Shown here: one piece after another, positions 32,031-45,650 of the stretch
Numbering within the stretch: the first letter of the stretch is position 1
Layout of the letters: every line of letters begins with the position of its first letter
Assembly (NCBI RefSeq): GCF_030272615.1
Contig: NC_081413.1
Coordinates: forward strand, 15,756,285 to 15,820,284
DNA length: 64,000 nt
Source: Cryptomeria japonica
Taxonomy: Eukaryota > Streptophyta > Pinopsida > Cupressales > Cupressaceae
Reading direction: 5' to 3'
Notes under the pieces: generated by a model
The model's database searches: none
What the model was told of the DNA's origin: nothing
What the model saw: the letters and a program-made list of their open reading frames with translations, nothing else
Translations under genes and position numbers: made by a program

Positions 32031-35000
32031 ATTAATGTCTAGATTGATTATTTGATTTATAGCATTTTGTCTATTTGATTATTGGGTATTTAATTTTTAT
32101 TTATTTAATTTAATATCAAACTATGATTTATTTAGTATTTATTATTTAATTGATATCTATGATTTATTTACCCCTTTATTTATTTGTGGTTTACTTATGT
32201 CTATAGTTTAATTATGTATTTAGCATTAATATGTGTTCAGTTATTTAATAGTTATGAGCCTTTAATAATTTATTTATTAATGTTCCCTTTAGGTTATTTA
32301 ATTTAAATGATTTTAGCCTATAGTCACCTATTTAATATAGTTAATTTTATTTGCATTTGGGATATATAAATACTTTATGGTAAAATAATAATATACCCCA
32401 CTAATATATTAATACATATTAAAAATGCATCTTATATTTATCCCACCTACCACTTATTCTTATTGGAGGAATTTGAAATGGGGGATAAAATTATATCCCA
32501 TAGTAGGTAGGTAAAATATATTCCCAAAAGGAATATTTTGATTGGTTGTTGTAGAGGCTAGGGTTTTTGGGCTTTTGTATGCTTTTTATTCTCATTTTCG
32601 ATCTTGTTCACGGGTTACTTCCTGGAAGTTTTTCTCTACCACTTTTGGCTAGAGCTTGCTCTCAGTGGTTGGTGTTTTGTTGGTTGGGTTTGGTTTGGAG
32701 CTCTTCCTCAACTCTCATCCATCACTCAGGGTGCAGGTTGGGTTCCTTATCCTTTGTTTATTTTCAGCCTTTTGAATTTCTCTGTGTGTTTGCTCTATGT
32801 CTGATAATGCCTTCTGGGAGCTGGGTAGAAAATGTTTTGTTTTGCAGGTGTTTGTATAGTTTATTTGGAGAAATATTTAGTCTTTTGTATATTGCTGTTC
32901 ACGGCATTGAGAAGTCTGGATTCACGGTTTGCAGTTGTGAGTTCTATGTGTTTGTGTCTAGGTTGTGCATATGGTGTTTGTTTGGTGTGGTATTGATTTT
33001 ATTTGTTGTTGGTAGCGTTACCTGTGCGATTTAGACTCAAATGGGGTCTCTGTGTGTGAGTTCTAGGTCTCATAGTTGTGGGATAAGTCTTGAGATTTCT
33101 CTCTTTGTGATTTATTAAACTTTAATCTGTTTGTTCCTTCTTGCTTGTCGGGTCTAGGCTACCTCTTCCATATGATTTTCATGGTCTTTTGATCTGAGTT
33201 TGATTTTAAATTTTTGCTGCAAGTTTTCCATTTTTCCTGTGCGCATGCGTGAAACTAGAAAATGCATTAACCCTGTTAACATATGCATGAACTTTTATGA
33301 CAAATGCGTTAACTGAATTATGCGTGAAACCTATGGTAAATGTGTTACCTTGTCAGTCAAATGCGTGGTCCAGTAAGATAAGTGTGTTTCCCAATATTAT
33401 ATGTGTGTGGTTTCAAGTTACAGAGGCGTTGTCCTGCATCTTAAAGGCACGAACCCTGCCTGTCTTAAGTGATTTCTCTATTTTTCCCAAACAGATTTGG
33501 ATTTTTGGGTTTGATCTTATTCTAGAGGAATTTTGTGGAGTTTGTGGACATTTTTCAGTGACTGTTATTTACCCACCTGATGTGGTTTTACGTTATCTAT
33601 GCTTGGCATTCTTGTTTTGTTTATTGTTGAAGAATTGAGTTCTCTTTATATTGAGACATTGTGAATGAGAAGATTGCATTGTTGTTGAGACAACAAGATT
33701 GATATATTTTACTCCTAATGCTTACTTGAGATTTGACATTCTATGGATTTTTACATCGAGGCTCATGTTACATTGTTTTGGATTAAGGCTCTTTTTCTCA
33801 TTAGCTATGGTTTTTCCTTGTATGTTTATGTATTGCTTGGTTGCATGATGGTGTTATGGATCTCTTCTTGAAACTTTGAATTGGAGTCTCTTTTCCTTGG
33901 TTTTGTTTTGGGAGCATGTAGGGGGAGTGGGCTTTCATGTGATGATCGGAGTCACGAGAGATAGGCAATCAAGTTGATAAGCCTTCTATCTAGACTGCCA
34001 GGGCACATGGGAGTTTTTTTTGTTTAAACAAGTGATAACATTAATAATGAATTATTTGGGTTGGGTAATTAGGACTCATTTAAACCAGATAATTAATTCG
34101 TTGGATATCGAGACTCGGTCCTAGGGAGGATGTTTTAGGATGGGCTTGAGAAGACCACTACAATGGTAAGTCAATCTCCCTGGTTTCTCTCATAGGGAGA
34201 TGGCTCCACATGTCTATCGAGTGATGTTTTGCCTCGAAGGGTTGTTTTGTCTATTGGTATTGGAGGATAGCATGTGTTGACACTCTACTCCTACATGTGT
34301 CCTTTGTTTGTTTCATTTATTCTTGTGCATTGTTATGCCTCTGGAAGTTCTATTTGTGATTGTTTTGTGATGGTTATTTGAGATAGTGTTGTGATGTTCT
34401 TGAGTAAGAGTTCCCTTAGTAGATAAATGTCAACCTAGGTCTAGAGTGTGTGTTGGGACCGTGTGTCATCTCCTAGCACGGGGGTGGTTCCTTGTAGGTT
34501 CCACATTGGTCGGGAGGTTGGTGCTTTTTGCCATTGGGATATCTTCTTGTTGGTGTTCTTCATGCATGGATGTGGACTTCTTCTCATATGGATGTATTGC
34601 AGCACTTGCATGTATCATATTGTAGATTTATGTAATTGTACCTTATGGTTATGAGATGTAAATACTTGTAATGAAAGTAGTTTGAAACTTGTTATGTATG
34701 TAAATGGAACTTGTAAGGAGTTGAGTTACTCAATTTGTAATATTCATCTGATTGTAAATGTAGATATATGCTAGTTAATGCCTTAGAGAACTGATGTAGG
34801 AATATAAGTGTTATCATGGGTTATGTGATGAGACTATCTTATAATGATTGTTGTTGTGAATACGAATTAGATTAATAATGCTCATGTTGTAAAGTTTATG
34901 TAATTCCATGGTATTATGTGTTTAAAGGAAAAGGTTTATGATGTGAAAGATGGAATTGAATACTATACGAATATATATATGTTTATGTTCAATGAGAATG

Positions 35001-36668
35001 CTTATGTGGTGATCTTGTTATGATTTACCTTGTATGGTTTCGTAAGAGGAGTAATGAACTAGAATAATTATTGTGAAAATATAATGTATGTTCGTACCTA
35101 AGATAGGATTGGATATGAAATCTAAATTGGTAATTAAGATGATAATTGAAGTAAGATTATATCGTTTCCATTTCATGGTTGAGTATTGGGATTGGTAGTA
35201 TGATGAGATCTTATATGTTATGATGGTGGAAATGATTGTGACGTAATGAAGTAGTCATTGAGTTAGATATATAATGCACACATTGTATGAATGGCTTCAA
35301 TAAAAGTATTGATAGTCTTGGTAAGGGTTGATACTAAATCACAATAATAAATAGGCAGATAGTAAGATGAATGGATTATCTTAAATCTTAAGGGATGGAT
35401 TTCTATTATAGTAGTGAAATAAGATATAGGTACCTCTTGTAGTATTCAAGTATTTCTTAATTAATGGTAAGGGTGTATTTGGATTCATTGTTAGGTATTC
35501 ATTTTTATGTGTTTGTCGTGCTCTCTAGAGGAGCTTGTGTAATATGCTTGGTCAAGAATCCTAATTAATGAATTTGTCTTAATGAAAGGTTCATGGTTGA
35601 AATCATGTCATACTAGATTAATGATAATATTGCATAGAAAGTTAGGGTAGCGTGCATATCTAAGAAAAGAATAAGAATGGCATTTAGTCCTTTCAATATG
35701 CATTTAGTATACATGTTAAGGAAATGGTCATATTAGGAATAAAAGCTAATATGTGGTTTAGATGCATGATAAAGAGTAAAAGAAGAATTTCATAATTATA
35801 CACTAAGGATTAATTAATAATGTTAGTTGCAAAATGCTCATGTGGTTTATGTTCGGTTAAGGGTTTAGGAACATTTATAATTAGAGTTAAGAATGAGCTT
35901 AGTCAATGGTTTAATCTTGCAATTCTTGTCATGTGGTTTAATGAATTTGATTGTTTGCATATCGTCTAAGAAAGTGTACATTATTCATATAAAGAAAGTG
36001 ATTATCATGTGTGCATATCCTTGAGTAGTAGAACATTGTTGGAATAGGTTGCATCAATGAAATTGTAGTTGCCTATCATGCCAAGTAAAAATAGAATAGG
36101 AAGAGACGCATAAGTGCATGTTCATTGATTCAATGGATCAATAGTAACTGTAGAATGGATAGAAGTGCTTGAATTGCAATTGTGCATGGTTTAATGGATA
36201 AGTGTAAATGAATAATGGTTGTTGAATAGGATGTCATGGTTTTGGATAGCTGAGTAAGTAATGATGTTAAGATATCCTAGGGAGGTAGTTGTAATTATTG
36301 TCGTGCTATTCTGCTTGTGTTTTGATTAAGTGAAAAGTTGTTTATATGATGCTCACTTAGTCTTATGTATTACTGAAGGTTGATTGCATTTCTTAGAGGA
36401 TGTTTGAATGTTGCATTAGATAATTCTAAGATAAAAAATAAAAAATAAATTATTGTCCTCATTAGTGAGTTAGATAACTTAATTTTCTCTAGGGTATTTT
36501 GGCAGGCATTACAGGGGGAGTTTTTTCCCACTAGGTTTTCTTGATTTCTCCATTTGTGAGAGATTGCATTGCATTTGTACATGGGTACCTATCATGTCCT
36601 AGTAGTTGGGACTCATCTTGCATTGTTATCTTGAGTCTACATTCTCCTAAGTTGCACTTAAGGGGGGG
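32031..36668. other. Long noncoding stretch, likely retroelement internal sequence
   Basis: 32.03-32.5 kb is very AT-rich with repeated TTTATTTA words. 33.23-33.45 kb contains loosely repeated ATGCGT..GAAACC / ATGCGTTAAC words. 34.4-36.4 kb is AT-rich. The frame at 32,567-33,034 (155 codons) is Cys/Phe/Leu-rich from T-rich DNA and shows no signal of a real gene. The last 30 bp end in TTGCACTTAAGGGGGGG, a polypurine tract, so at least the right part belongs to the LTR element that ends at 36,669. Confidence 0.4.
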
Positions 36669-37135
36669 TGTTGGTGTATTTTATGTCTCATGTAATTACA
36701 CTTTACTTAAGTTGACTTAGGATAATGTATTTCATAGTAATTTGCATATGAGACACTTAGGGAACTGCATATCTGGGGAATATAATTGTAGGGGAAATTC
36801 CACCTTTGGTGATGTTATCTTGTTATCACATTTTCATATCCACTTATAGTGGAATGATAATTCCACCTTCGGTGGATGATCCACCTTTAGTGGAATTATA
36901 TATTATTTCTCCTACCTATCCTTACTTACCCTTGTATTTGATTGGGCCACATCTCATGATTGTGTGCTCTCATTTCCCAATGGCCTTGCCTTCATAAGCA
37001 GACTCATGTACATTGTATCATTGATCGATTTTTGCATCTTGATGAGAATACAATTTGTTCTTGTCTATCTTATTCTCTCTTTCTTTTGTGTTATTCAATT
37101 GGCCTCTAGATCTTGGGTTGCTAGTCAATTCTTAC
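36669..37135 (+). mobile_element. LTR following a polypurine tract (right end approximate)
   Basis: AAGGGGGGG leads into TGTTGGTGTATTTTATGTCTC. The sequence continues through a pyrimidine-rich end to AATTCTTACA. At 36,847-36,897 GTGGAAT..ATTCCACC..GGTGGAT / ATCCACC..AGTGGAAT forms nested inverted repeats. No 5' partner was found in the window. The sequence just beyond (37,184) is the middle of another ORF, so this element probably inserted into it. Confidence 0.6.
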
Positions 37136-37183
37136 AAAATTTATAACTATTACCCTTGCCTGCTATTGGAGAAGAGTTATTCC

Positions 37184-39620
37184 TAGTTTAGGAGGGTGAA
37201 TGATGCATTTACAATGAGGTTGGTGAGGTTATTCCATGGAGATCTAGGGCAAATAATTTCACCATAAGCTATCCAAATTGCCAATCAATATGGAAGTCAT
37301 TTCTTGCAGTTCCAACATTTTATGTACATGAGGATAGGAGGTTTTGAAGACCTCCCACATAAATTGCCCAAAAATGTATAAATTTTTTTTATCCTAACAG
37401 AAATTTGTAATCAATTTTGTGAAGTTAATAAAAGATGTGCAGATAGGAAGAAATCCAGAATCTAGTTTCCTATTCAGCTCAGTCTATATATTTGTAAGAC
37501 CTAATCTGATGCCTTGAAAATTGAAAGGATTTTGGTTAAGTATACTATATCTACATATGATCATTATAAATTTCCTTTTAATAGTAATAATTTTGTCAAA
37601 AATAATCTACAACTAGGCCCCACATTTCATCATGTACCAAGTTTGGAGGATTAGTAGGAAAATTGCTTTGATGATTACAAAGTTAGAAAGAAGAGTTGGA
37701 TGAGGTTGAGTTTGAAACAAATTATTGAGTATAGGTTAGAGTGGGATTTTGAAGGCATATAGGATGATGGATCTGACTTAGTTGATCCTATTTATACATC
37801 CAACATCCAAATGCAGCCTTTGGTTACCATTGATTGGAGTTTACAAGAACATAAGGATCTTCAAACAATCATTGATGTAGTCCTTAAGAGAACACAAATT
37901 TAGTTAGCCAAGAATAATTCTAAAGTATCCAAGGTTACACCTAGGAAAGGTAAAAATAAAAGAGGATAGACCAATCCCAACCTTGTAGCTAAATCTTCTT
38001 CAACTATGCCTTCTCCATCTAAGCAAATAATTAATTTGGGTGGAAATGGAGGTGGAGATAAACTACCTGAGAAAAAGAGACTAGCAAAGAAAACTTGTGG
38101 AGATGACCCTCCAATGGATACTGGGGAAATGAATGAAGAAAAAGAAGACACAACTAAAGGGAAAGAGAAGGAGGGAGATGTAGAAAAAGAGAAAGTGGAT
38201 ACAAGGGAGGAAGTGTAGGAAGTAGAATCAATGAAGACAGATAAGGAAATGACTCCTTAGGATGGTAAGGTCATTACTTCATTTCCTTTTGACCTACAAA
38301 ATGTTGCAAAGACCCCTCCATGTAAGAGAACTATCCATTTCACCCTTGATTCTTCAAAGAATTCCTTAGGAACTATTTCTTCCCCATAATGACTTGAAAA
38401 CACATTGTCAAAAATGAGAAAAGTGGAACTTGTCAAGATGTTAGCATATGATGTTGTTAAACAACTGTTACAAACTTCTCCCAAAACCAAGAAGTTAAAT
38501 TCTACTTCTAGACTAATGGATGATGAAAATACTGAATATTTGTTTGTAAAATTGCATGCCACTCAACTTAAAAGGACCCTGGCCAAGTCATTGCTGCTAA
38601 TTTCAACATGACTAGGATAGATCTAGGACCCCCGAGTAGGGATGGTGATGTGTATAATTTATAGGTGAAAACCACCAAGTTGATGAAGAGAATTGAAAAG
38701 GACAAATATGAAAAAGAGGAGCTAAAGGTAGTAGTAAAATTTATCACTGATTGCTTGAAATCACTAGTGGATCCATCCACTCAACTGACTAGTTCATTAA
38801 TAATTGCTTTTGATCCAAGCTCAAATGCAAGCAAAGAGATGGTAAGTAAGGTAAAAACTAATATTATTTTTGGTATAATTACATAGGAATGGATCAAAAA
38901 GATTAAAAAAACTAAAGGAATTACATTCATCAATAATATGGGGAAAGTATATGGTGACCTGATCATGGCATTCAATGTTGTCAACACTAAAATTGAAACT
39001 ACCAAACAAGATGAAACCACATGGTTGTAGATAGGATAAGAGCTTAAGGAGATCATAGAGATGGGCATGGACAAAACTATGACTGAAAATATTGTTTCAA
39101 ATGCCCAAGATACTTAGTGCATAACTTGGAAGGAGAGTATCAAATGGAAGGACACCATTCTCAAGAAGAATATCAAGGAGAAAAGTAAATTACTCAAGGA
39201 GTACAATCGAATGTTGAATGATATTACTCAAGAATTCATAGATATCATATGTCAGATTAAGAAGAAAGACAATTCTAGATATGCTACTATAGACAAACTT
39301 AAAGTTGAGTTGTAGAATACAATTAATACTCTCTCGAATCTGAAATCTTTCAATGAGGTAAACCTGAGAAGATTAGCACCTTTTGATTTAGCATTGAGTT
39401 GCCATACAAAACATGCGAATACTTTTCATTCTAGAAATGAATTTGTTTGGTCCAATAGGGCCTTGTGGAGATTAAGTACGTAGAATGTTCCCATTCCAAA
39501 CCAAGAAGGAATTTTGATGGTGTTATAAGCACTTAAGAATTATAAAACTTGAGTAGAAGCTCAACAACATAGTCAATAGAATGGTGTCAGCACAAACCAA
39601 TCACAAGTACCCCTTAAGCC
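37184..39620 (+). pseudogene. Decayed large element ORF, copy A (globular, Lys/Glu-rich, coiled coil)
   Basis: It starts RRVNDAFTMRLVRLF and continues with YGSHFLQFQHFMYMRIGGFE and HKLPKN. The corresponding part of copy B at 41.5 kb reads INDVFTFTIIRAM, FGNYYIHFKTSTYIRV and PYKLPRYP, so the two are homologous. Then come a Lys/Glu-rich segment (38,006-38,218, GGGDKLPEKKRLAKK) and a coiled-coil C-terminal part to about 39,600. At least ten stops and several frameshifts are present. The N-terminal third is missing, cut off at the LTR end at 37,135. Overall layout matches the 1,076-codon protein at 27,007. Function unknown. Confidence 0.6.
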
Positions 39621-40578
39621 TTAATGCTTCACATTCTAATTACAAAGTTTAATATTTTATTTTCTCAAACGTATTAAAACTTTATGTAAATGATTATTTA
39701 AAAGAATCAATTCCAAAAACTTTGGGTAGTTACATAATTGGACATTATAAATATATGTCAGATGGACTATTGAAGGCTCTAAAATTTTGATCCTCGTTGC
39801 ATTATAGTGTAAGAGTGAGAATTGACCAAACTTGAAGATCAATACAAATTTTTTGTGTTCTTAAGAAATTTCATTGTCTATTTGCATAAAAATTGAAAGT
39901 ATGCTTGTAATTTTCTTTAAGTCTGTGAGCTTAAGCATTTGAATCTCATTTACTTTGAGAATTTCAATGTTCATATGAGTAAATTTCATTATTTGCGATC
40001 TTAGAAAAGTTTGTATTTGAAAACTTTCTATATCTGCATTGAAATTTGAATCTATGTGTTGGTGCTGATGGTGATTCACTTGTCAGAAAATTTAATGGTC
40101 TATGAACCTCAAAGTTAGTTTCTCAAATGTGTTCTCCTATTTCAGTTTTATCTTCCACATGTGTTACATAGTGATGTGTGAATGTTAAATACCTTTCCTA
40201 CTTTATGGTTAAAAGTATACCCCAATTGAAAGCTTCATAAAAACTAAAATATTTGATCTAATAAAGGGAGTTGCAGCTTTATTCAAAATTCAAAGGGGAA
40301 CTAATTGATAGTTTACCCAATTGTTTGTTAGAGATTTTTCTTTATTTTTGGAGAAATCTATTAACCAATACATAGTAAAAGTGACATAAGAAATTCTAGT
40401 CCTTGACTTATTCAAGCCTTGAGGTTCGGGGATTAGCTATCCACATAATTCCCAGAGTCCACAACTAAACACTGGAGGCTCGATCCTTGATTCCAACCTA
40501 AACTATTTTAATGCATTTCTTCAGTATAGGAATTCATTACTTGATAATTCTTATGCATTTTTTTGAGGCTAATGAATT
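39621..40578. other. No gene seen
   Basis: AT-rich spacer between two element ORF remnants. Short minus-strand frames at 39,657-39,842 and 39,861-40,079 carry no motif. It may be the untranslated end of copy A's element and the start of copy B's. Confidence 0.4.
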
Positions 40579-40639
40579 GTGTTGATTATATTAATGAAAT
40601 TTGGTTTTCTAAAGATGAAATTTATTAAAATTAACTTAT

Positions 40640-42166
40640 TTTCTTGCAAAAGAGATTATGTCAGAAGAGAAGGTGGTCAAGGGAATTCCAATGAAGTACC
40701 AATTCAAAGGTTGTTTCCCACCCTCCAAAACATACCTGCTAGCATACAAATCACTGACATAGACCTAGGTCATGTGTTGACCTAGATGATTTTTTGAAAA
40801 GGATAAGGGACCACAATAATATGACTCTATGGGCTACATCCTTGGTTAAATCAAGATTGGTGCATGCAACTACTTTCCCAGCAGCTCTTCAATCTCCAGA
40901 CTTGTTGATGGCATGTGCAAATAACTACAATGCAGATGAAAGGAAAATCTATAGACCTTTGGAGGAAGTTGTGTTAGATATCACATAGAATTCATTTGAA
41001 AGTATTTGGGATCCCTTTGAATTATGAATATGCTGACATGAGTTTGACTACTAGAGAACTATACTATGAGAAGTGTGAAGAACTAATTAAATATATCGAT
41101 AACAACCTATTGCATAAGCCTAGGAAGGTGTTGACCAAGTTGGAACAAGTGATTCACAAAAGCATGCTACATGAAGATGCCAAAGATCAAGTTACTTTGT
41201 TGAGCAGAGCGGTAGGGTTACTATATGCTAAGGATTTTCATCCATGGATGATATCATTTGTGAAGACAATTGTTGCTAGGAAAGAGCACGTAGATTAGGG
41301 GAGCATCATAAGTGATTGCCTCCATGAACAACTAATGAGGGTTCAGAACAACCCAAAATTTTACATGACATCATCTTTGGTCTATCTTTTGGCTACACAA
41401 GCCACATTCCCATGCTTGATCAGGAATGGTTCACTAACAAACCCAAAAATTAGAGTCTTCAGTTACTCAATTAACATTTGAAAGGAGAAAGAAAGACTAT
41501 AGGGTGATAAATGATGTTTTTACCTTTACCATCATCAGAGCAATGGAAAATTATTTTTCTAAAAGGCTTTCAGTAGAAACAGCAATAGAGATACAAAGGT
41601 TTGGTAACTACTACATTCACTTTAAAACATCCACATATATAAGGGTGGAATACTACAACAAGGCACCTTATAAGCTGCCAAGGTACCCTTGTGACGAACT
41701 AATTATTCTAGAATTGTGTAAACAATTTGATGAATCTCATAAACTCATTATAATCAAGCATAAGTGTTGATTCACCTTTCCAACTAATATAGGTGCACAT
41801 GCTTGTTTAGACATGAAGAATGCCAAGGCAGTAGAACTAGAGTTGGAAATATACTCCTTGAAACCTGTGTTGGTGACTAGGGATAGATTTGACCCAATTG
41901 GAAAGATCATCCCAATCATTGGGGCATTTTACAAACATAAAACTAAATTGAAAGACCATTGGGATTATTGTGTTGATGACTATGAGGAAAGAGTAAGGGA
42001 TTTGTACATAATGAACTTTGATCTAGCTAATAAATTTGTAGTCATAATGATTGTAAAGAAAGAACAACGCGGAAATGCCTTCCACGGTATTAAAATCAAA
42101 GAGGAGAGGAGAAAATATGACTTTCAATTTCAATTACAGACATTAAGATGCACATTTATAGAATGA
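40640..42166 (+). pseudogene. Decayed large element ORF, copy B, N-terminal and central part
   Basis: In order: VPIQRLFPTLQNIPASIQITDIDLGHVLT, then RIRDHNNMTLWATSLVKS, SPDLLMACANNYNADE, RPLEEVVLDIT, FGIPLNYEYADMSLT, HEQLMRVQNNPKFYMTSSLVYLLA, INDVFTFTII, YIRVEYYNKAPYKLPRYP, and DHWDYCVDDYEERVRDLYIMN. Stops and shifts break it into frames of 60-117 codons. It aligns with copy A from INDVF onward. The motif EVV..IT....FGIP resembles EVI..IT....VTGLP of the 27,007 ORF, hinting at a shared fold. The frame ends where an antisense LTR begins at 42,164 and resumes beyond it. Confidence 0.6.
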
Positions 42167-43683
42167 TAGAGTAAACAAAAGATACAACAAGCACAGAGAA
42201 TACACAGAATTTACGCAAGAAAACCCTTACAAGTGAAAATCCCACCACCAAAGAAGAATCGCTTGTATTACAGTAAAATTTCTATTACATACAAGTTACA
42301 AATTATTCTCTCTTAAGTGTACATTCACATTCTTTGTTTAGGCAGCATACACATTCCAAATTGAATTACATCCACACAAATCACACATGCAATGGGAACA
42401 ACATTCTGCAATTCAGCATCCAATAGACCCACATTGTCAACCAACTTCCAACTCGGACCAACCTATACAACCATTTCAACAAAAGTTTTAATGTCTCTAC
42501 TTAGAAATGGTTCATTTTAATTCCATGGCTCAACTGTCGTACTTTTCAAACTATCGAATAGACACAAATAAATCCACATCAAACAGTCTATTCCAGCTTG
42601 GACCTATCATCAGCTCCCAACTTCATATGAGTCACTCATAGTCCCACTAAGTCTCAAAAGGCTATCAGCCAACATACCCATTCGAACCAATCATCAATAG
42701 ACAACTCAGCAGATCAAGAACAACTCAACCGTGGACCCCACTTCATGTCATGACTTATCGGCAAGAGGCTCACCTTCGGCGATCTCCTTAGAATCATCTT
42801 ATCGAACTCCAATAGCTCATCAAAATCAATTGTTATCTCCCAGAAAATCCTCATCTCTTAGCGACTTGATCTTGTCAGAGTACATAATGACCTCGACAAC
42901 CTCCTTAACAAGTCTCAACGAACATAGATGTCTCATTGAACTCCTAACTAGTCGCCAAGACTCAACGCAGTCTTATCGACATGGTCTTATTGGCCAAGAG
43001 TATGTCTTTGACATCCTTCTTGAAATGTCTTATCTAAATCTTAAGTCATACCAAAAACAACTTGCATCACCAAGACCACAAGAAATTCGCACCAATGCCT
43101 AGCTTAACGCGTAGAGAAGTGACTTTGGCTACTAGCTAAAAAATCCTTACCAAAAGCTAATGTCACACCGAACTCCCTAATGTCACTAATACTCATTGAC
43201 TATCTCACCGATATCGGTAAGAAGAATAACTTCTGATTTCTCCTTAAAATATCATAGCGAACACCAAGGTCACACCAAAAGAGACTGCTCGTCACCAAGA
43301 CTTCGACAAAGTCTCATCAACATGACCTTCATCGGCAAGAACCATAACTTTGGCTAGCAGTTGGAAGTGTCTTCCCAAAACCAAGTCTCGTACTGAAATT
43401 CATGACTTCGCCAAGACCCATCAATTGTCTCAACAAAATCGGTAAGAGGAATGGCTTTTGCGAACTGCTTAAAGAGCTATGTCAAACTCAAATGTTACAA
43501 AAACCATCTCTTCATCAAGACTTAGAAATGTCTCATTAACACTGACCCAACAGAGTATAACATGCCTTCTATTCTCAATGTCACCAAGACTCAACAAAGG
43601 TCACCCCGAACTTCTCACTGTAGGAACAAAATGCCAACTGACTGAGATTTAAACCAATGAGTTTGAGACACCAGTTCTCAACA
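42164..43683 (-). mobile_element. Antisense LTR, about 1.5 kb, inserted in copy B
   Basis: Read on the minus strand it begins TGTTGAGAACTGGTGTC and ends near TTTACTCTATCA. Close to that end it has GGGATTTTCACTTGTAAGGG, like the R/U5 part of copia LTRs. AATGA occurs at both borders (42,162-42,166 and 43,683-43,687), a possible 5-bp target duplication, though the exact ends are then one to three bases off the TG/CA convention. The host ORF continues on both sides. Confidence 0.6.
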
Positions 43684-45650
43684 ATGATGGCTAATGGTCT
43701 TAAAGATGATGAAAAGAGGTTGCACCCCTCTTATGACTTAATGGGAATCTACAGCATCCCCATATTTGATGTGGATCCTTCTACTGATGAATTTGTTGAT
43801 ATAGATGAATGAGAAAAGAATGTGATCTAGTGAACCAAGGAATGGATTGAGAAGCCATACCCTATGCATGATGTGCCTCAAGTGCAAGTCAACCTCTTGA
43901 GAAAGAGGAAGGGACTTCAAAGAAGAAGAAACCATCCTCTTCAACATGGACTTCAAAATCTACATGGCATGCAAGCTCCACTACCATGAGGATTCTAATA
44001 AAGATAAAGGGAGTTTCTAAGGTTAGAGAATCTTCAAAATATGTTGCATCAACAAAGAAAACATTTACAGCCATAGACACTATTGAAAAGGAGGTGGAAC
44101 ATCCTAGAACATGATAAGGAAAAGGATAAAGGGAAGAAACCACTACAAAAACCTCAAACCTACATGAGGTTAATAAAGGCTAGAAGGACATTACACCTTG
44201 AATCTTCAAAGGAAGAGGAAGAAGAGGAAGAAGAGCCACTCCATAAAAAGAAGAAATAAAGGACAAAAGTTCTCTCTAAAAAGGGAAAGGATGTCTCCTC
44301 CTTTCTTCACCAAATGAGCATGCAACACCTTCTCCAAAAAATCCTTCATCACCATCTAAAGACACAAGTGTCTCCTCATCTAATCAATTCAAGCAAGAGA
44401 AAGCCTTAGTTGAACAAGACCAACCTCATGTTGTTGTTATATGAGATGAGATAGAAAAATAATGAGAAGAGGCTCTTGACTAAGAAAAGGACTTGGGTAT
44501 TGAGGATGAAGAACAACAAGTTGAGGGAGACCTTCCTCAAGACAATCACCAAGAACAAGAGAAAAAAGAAGAAGGTCATAAAGGGAACCAAGAAGAAGAG
44601 GAAGTCTATAGAGAAATCTATGAAGAGAAGGTTCCCAAATCTCACCAAGAAGAAGATGAAATCCATACAAAACTCCATTAAGAGGATGTTCCCAAAGATC
44701 AACAAGAAGAAGAAATTCACCAAGAACACAGTAATGAATAAGAAAAAACCTCTAGGGGATAGGATGAGTCACTTGGTGTTGTGTTAGGGTGACTCCCTAC
44801 ACGGATGACCCATACCATCTAGAGAAGGTAAAAGAACATAGAGAGATGGGAGAAGAAAATTTCTCAATCTTAGAAGAAACTTGTAAGACACCTTTGAGAA
44901 AGAATAAGAAATCAAGGAAGGTATCATACATAATGGTGGATGAGAAAGGCCATCAAAGGTCCCAAATAGTCATTCCCCTGGTAGATAATCCAAAGGAAGA
45001 GATGCAAAAATGGGATTATCAGATGTAGGAGGTTGACCTTGGTACACAAAGTAGAGCCAAAGAGAAGAAGTCTCTCGAACAAGAAATGGATATCATCTTT
45101 CGAAGAATGTAGAAATATGAAACGAAGAGCTCAAAACATATATTAACCATCTTGCAAGACTAGTAGATTAAAATGTAATTAAAGAGTGATTAAAATGTAT
45201 CATTCTATTAGTGATAAATTAATTTTCTTATAACAATTGTTGACAGTGGAAGGTGAAAACATCGATGTAGAGGAAGCTATTCTTATGTGGGATAATTCCA
45301 TCCCAATTTTGAGTTAAATAAAAGCTACAAGTGAAGAGTGATTACTTTGTGCAACCGTGATTGAGAAGGGGAAAGGGGAATTACCCAAATAATGTCTTAA
45401 GGTTGTCTAGCTAGTGTTTCATCCTATAAGAATACAAAGATAAGATATTGCAAAACCATGAAGTTACAACCAATATCTTGAAAAGGATAAGAGGCATTTA
45501 TTGAAGCATTGTCATGCTCATTTTGGAAGATACCAAATAATGTTCATGAGCCCGCAACTATCATAAAAGAGTTGAAGACTAATCTATATAGTCAATGCAC
45601 AAAAATCGGTATTTTCTTCTATACTAGTTGTAATATTTTACAAATGTAGA
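43684..45650 (+). pseudogene. Decayed large element ORF, copy B, C-terminal part
   Basis: It resumes with GLKDDEKRLHPSYDLMGIYS and EWIEKPYPMHDVPQVQVNLL, then Lys-rich and Glu-rich low-complexity segments. At 44,493-44,681 one frame gives EEEEVYREIYEEKVP repeats while the +1 frame reads as poly-Lys. Next 44,789-45,028 encodes DEKGHQRSQIVIPLVDNPKEEM. Beyond a possible intron (acceptor TTGACAG near 45,247), EGENIDVEEAILMWDNSIPIL follows. The layout matches copy A and the 27,007 protein: globular, charged, then helical. Confidence 0.5.

Noticed and set aside
32567-33034. 155-codon hydrophobic frame as a membrane protein
   Set aside because: Its Phe/Leu/Cys richness follows from T-rich DNA; a second frame overlaps it, and no family motif is present. 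It lies in probable retroelement internal sequence.
44406-44787. Overlapping Lys-rich, Glu-rich and Phe/Leu-rich frames on both strands
   Set aside because: All come from one low-complexity GAAGAA-type tract; only the Glu-rich plus-strand frame fits the surrounding element ORF.
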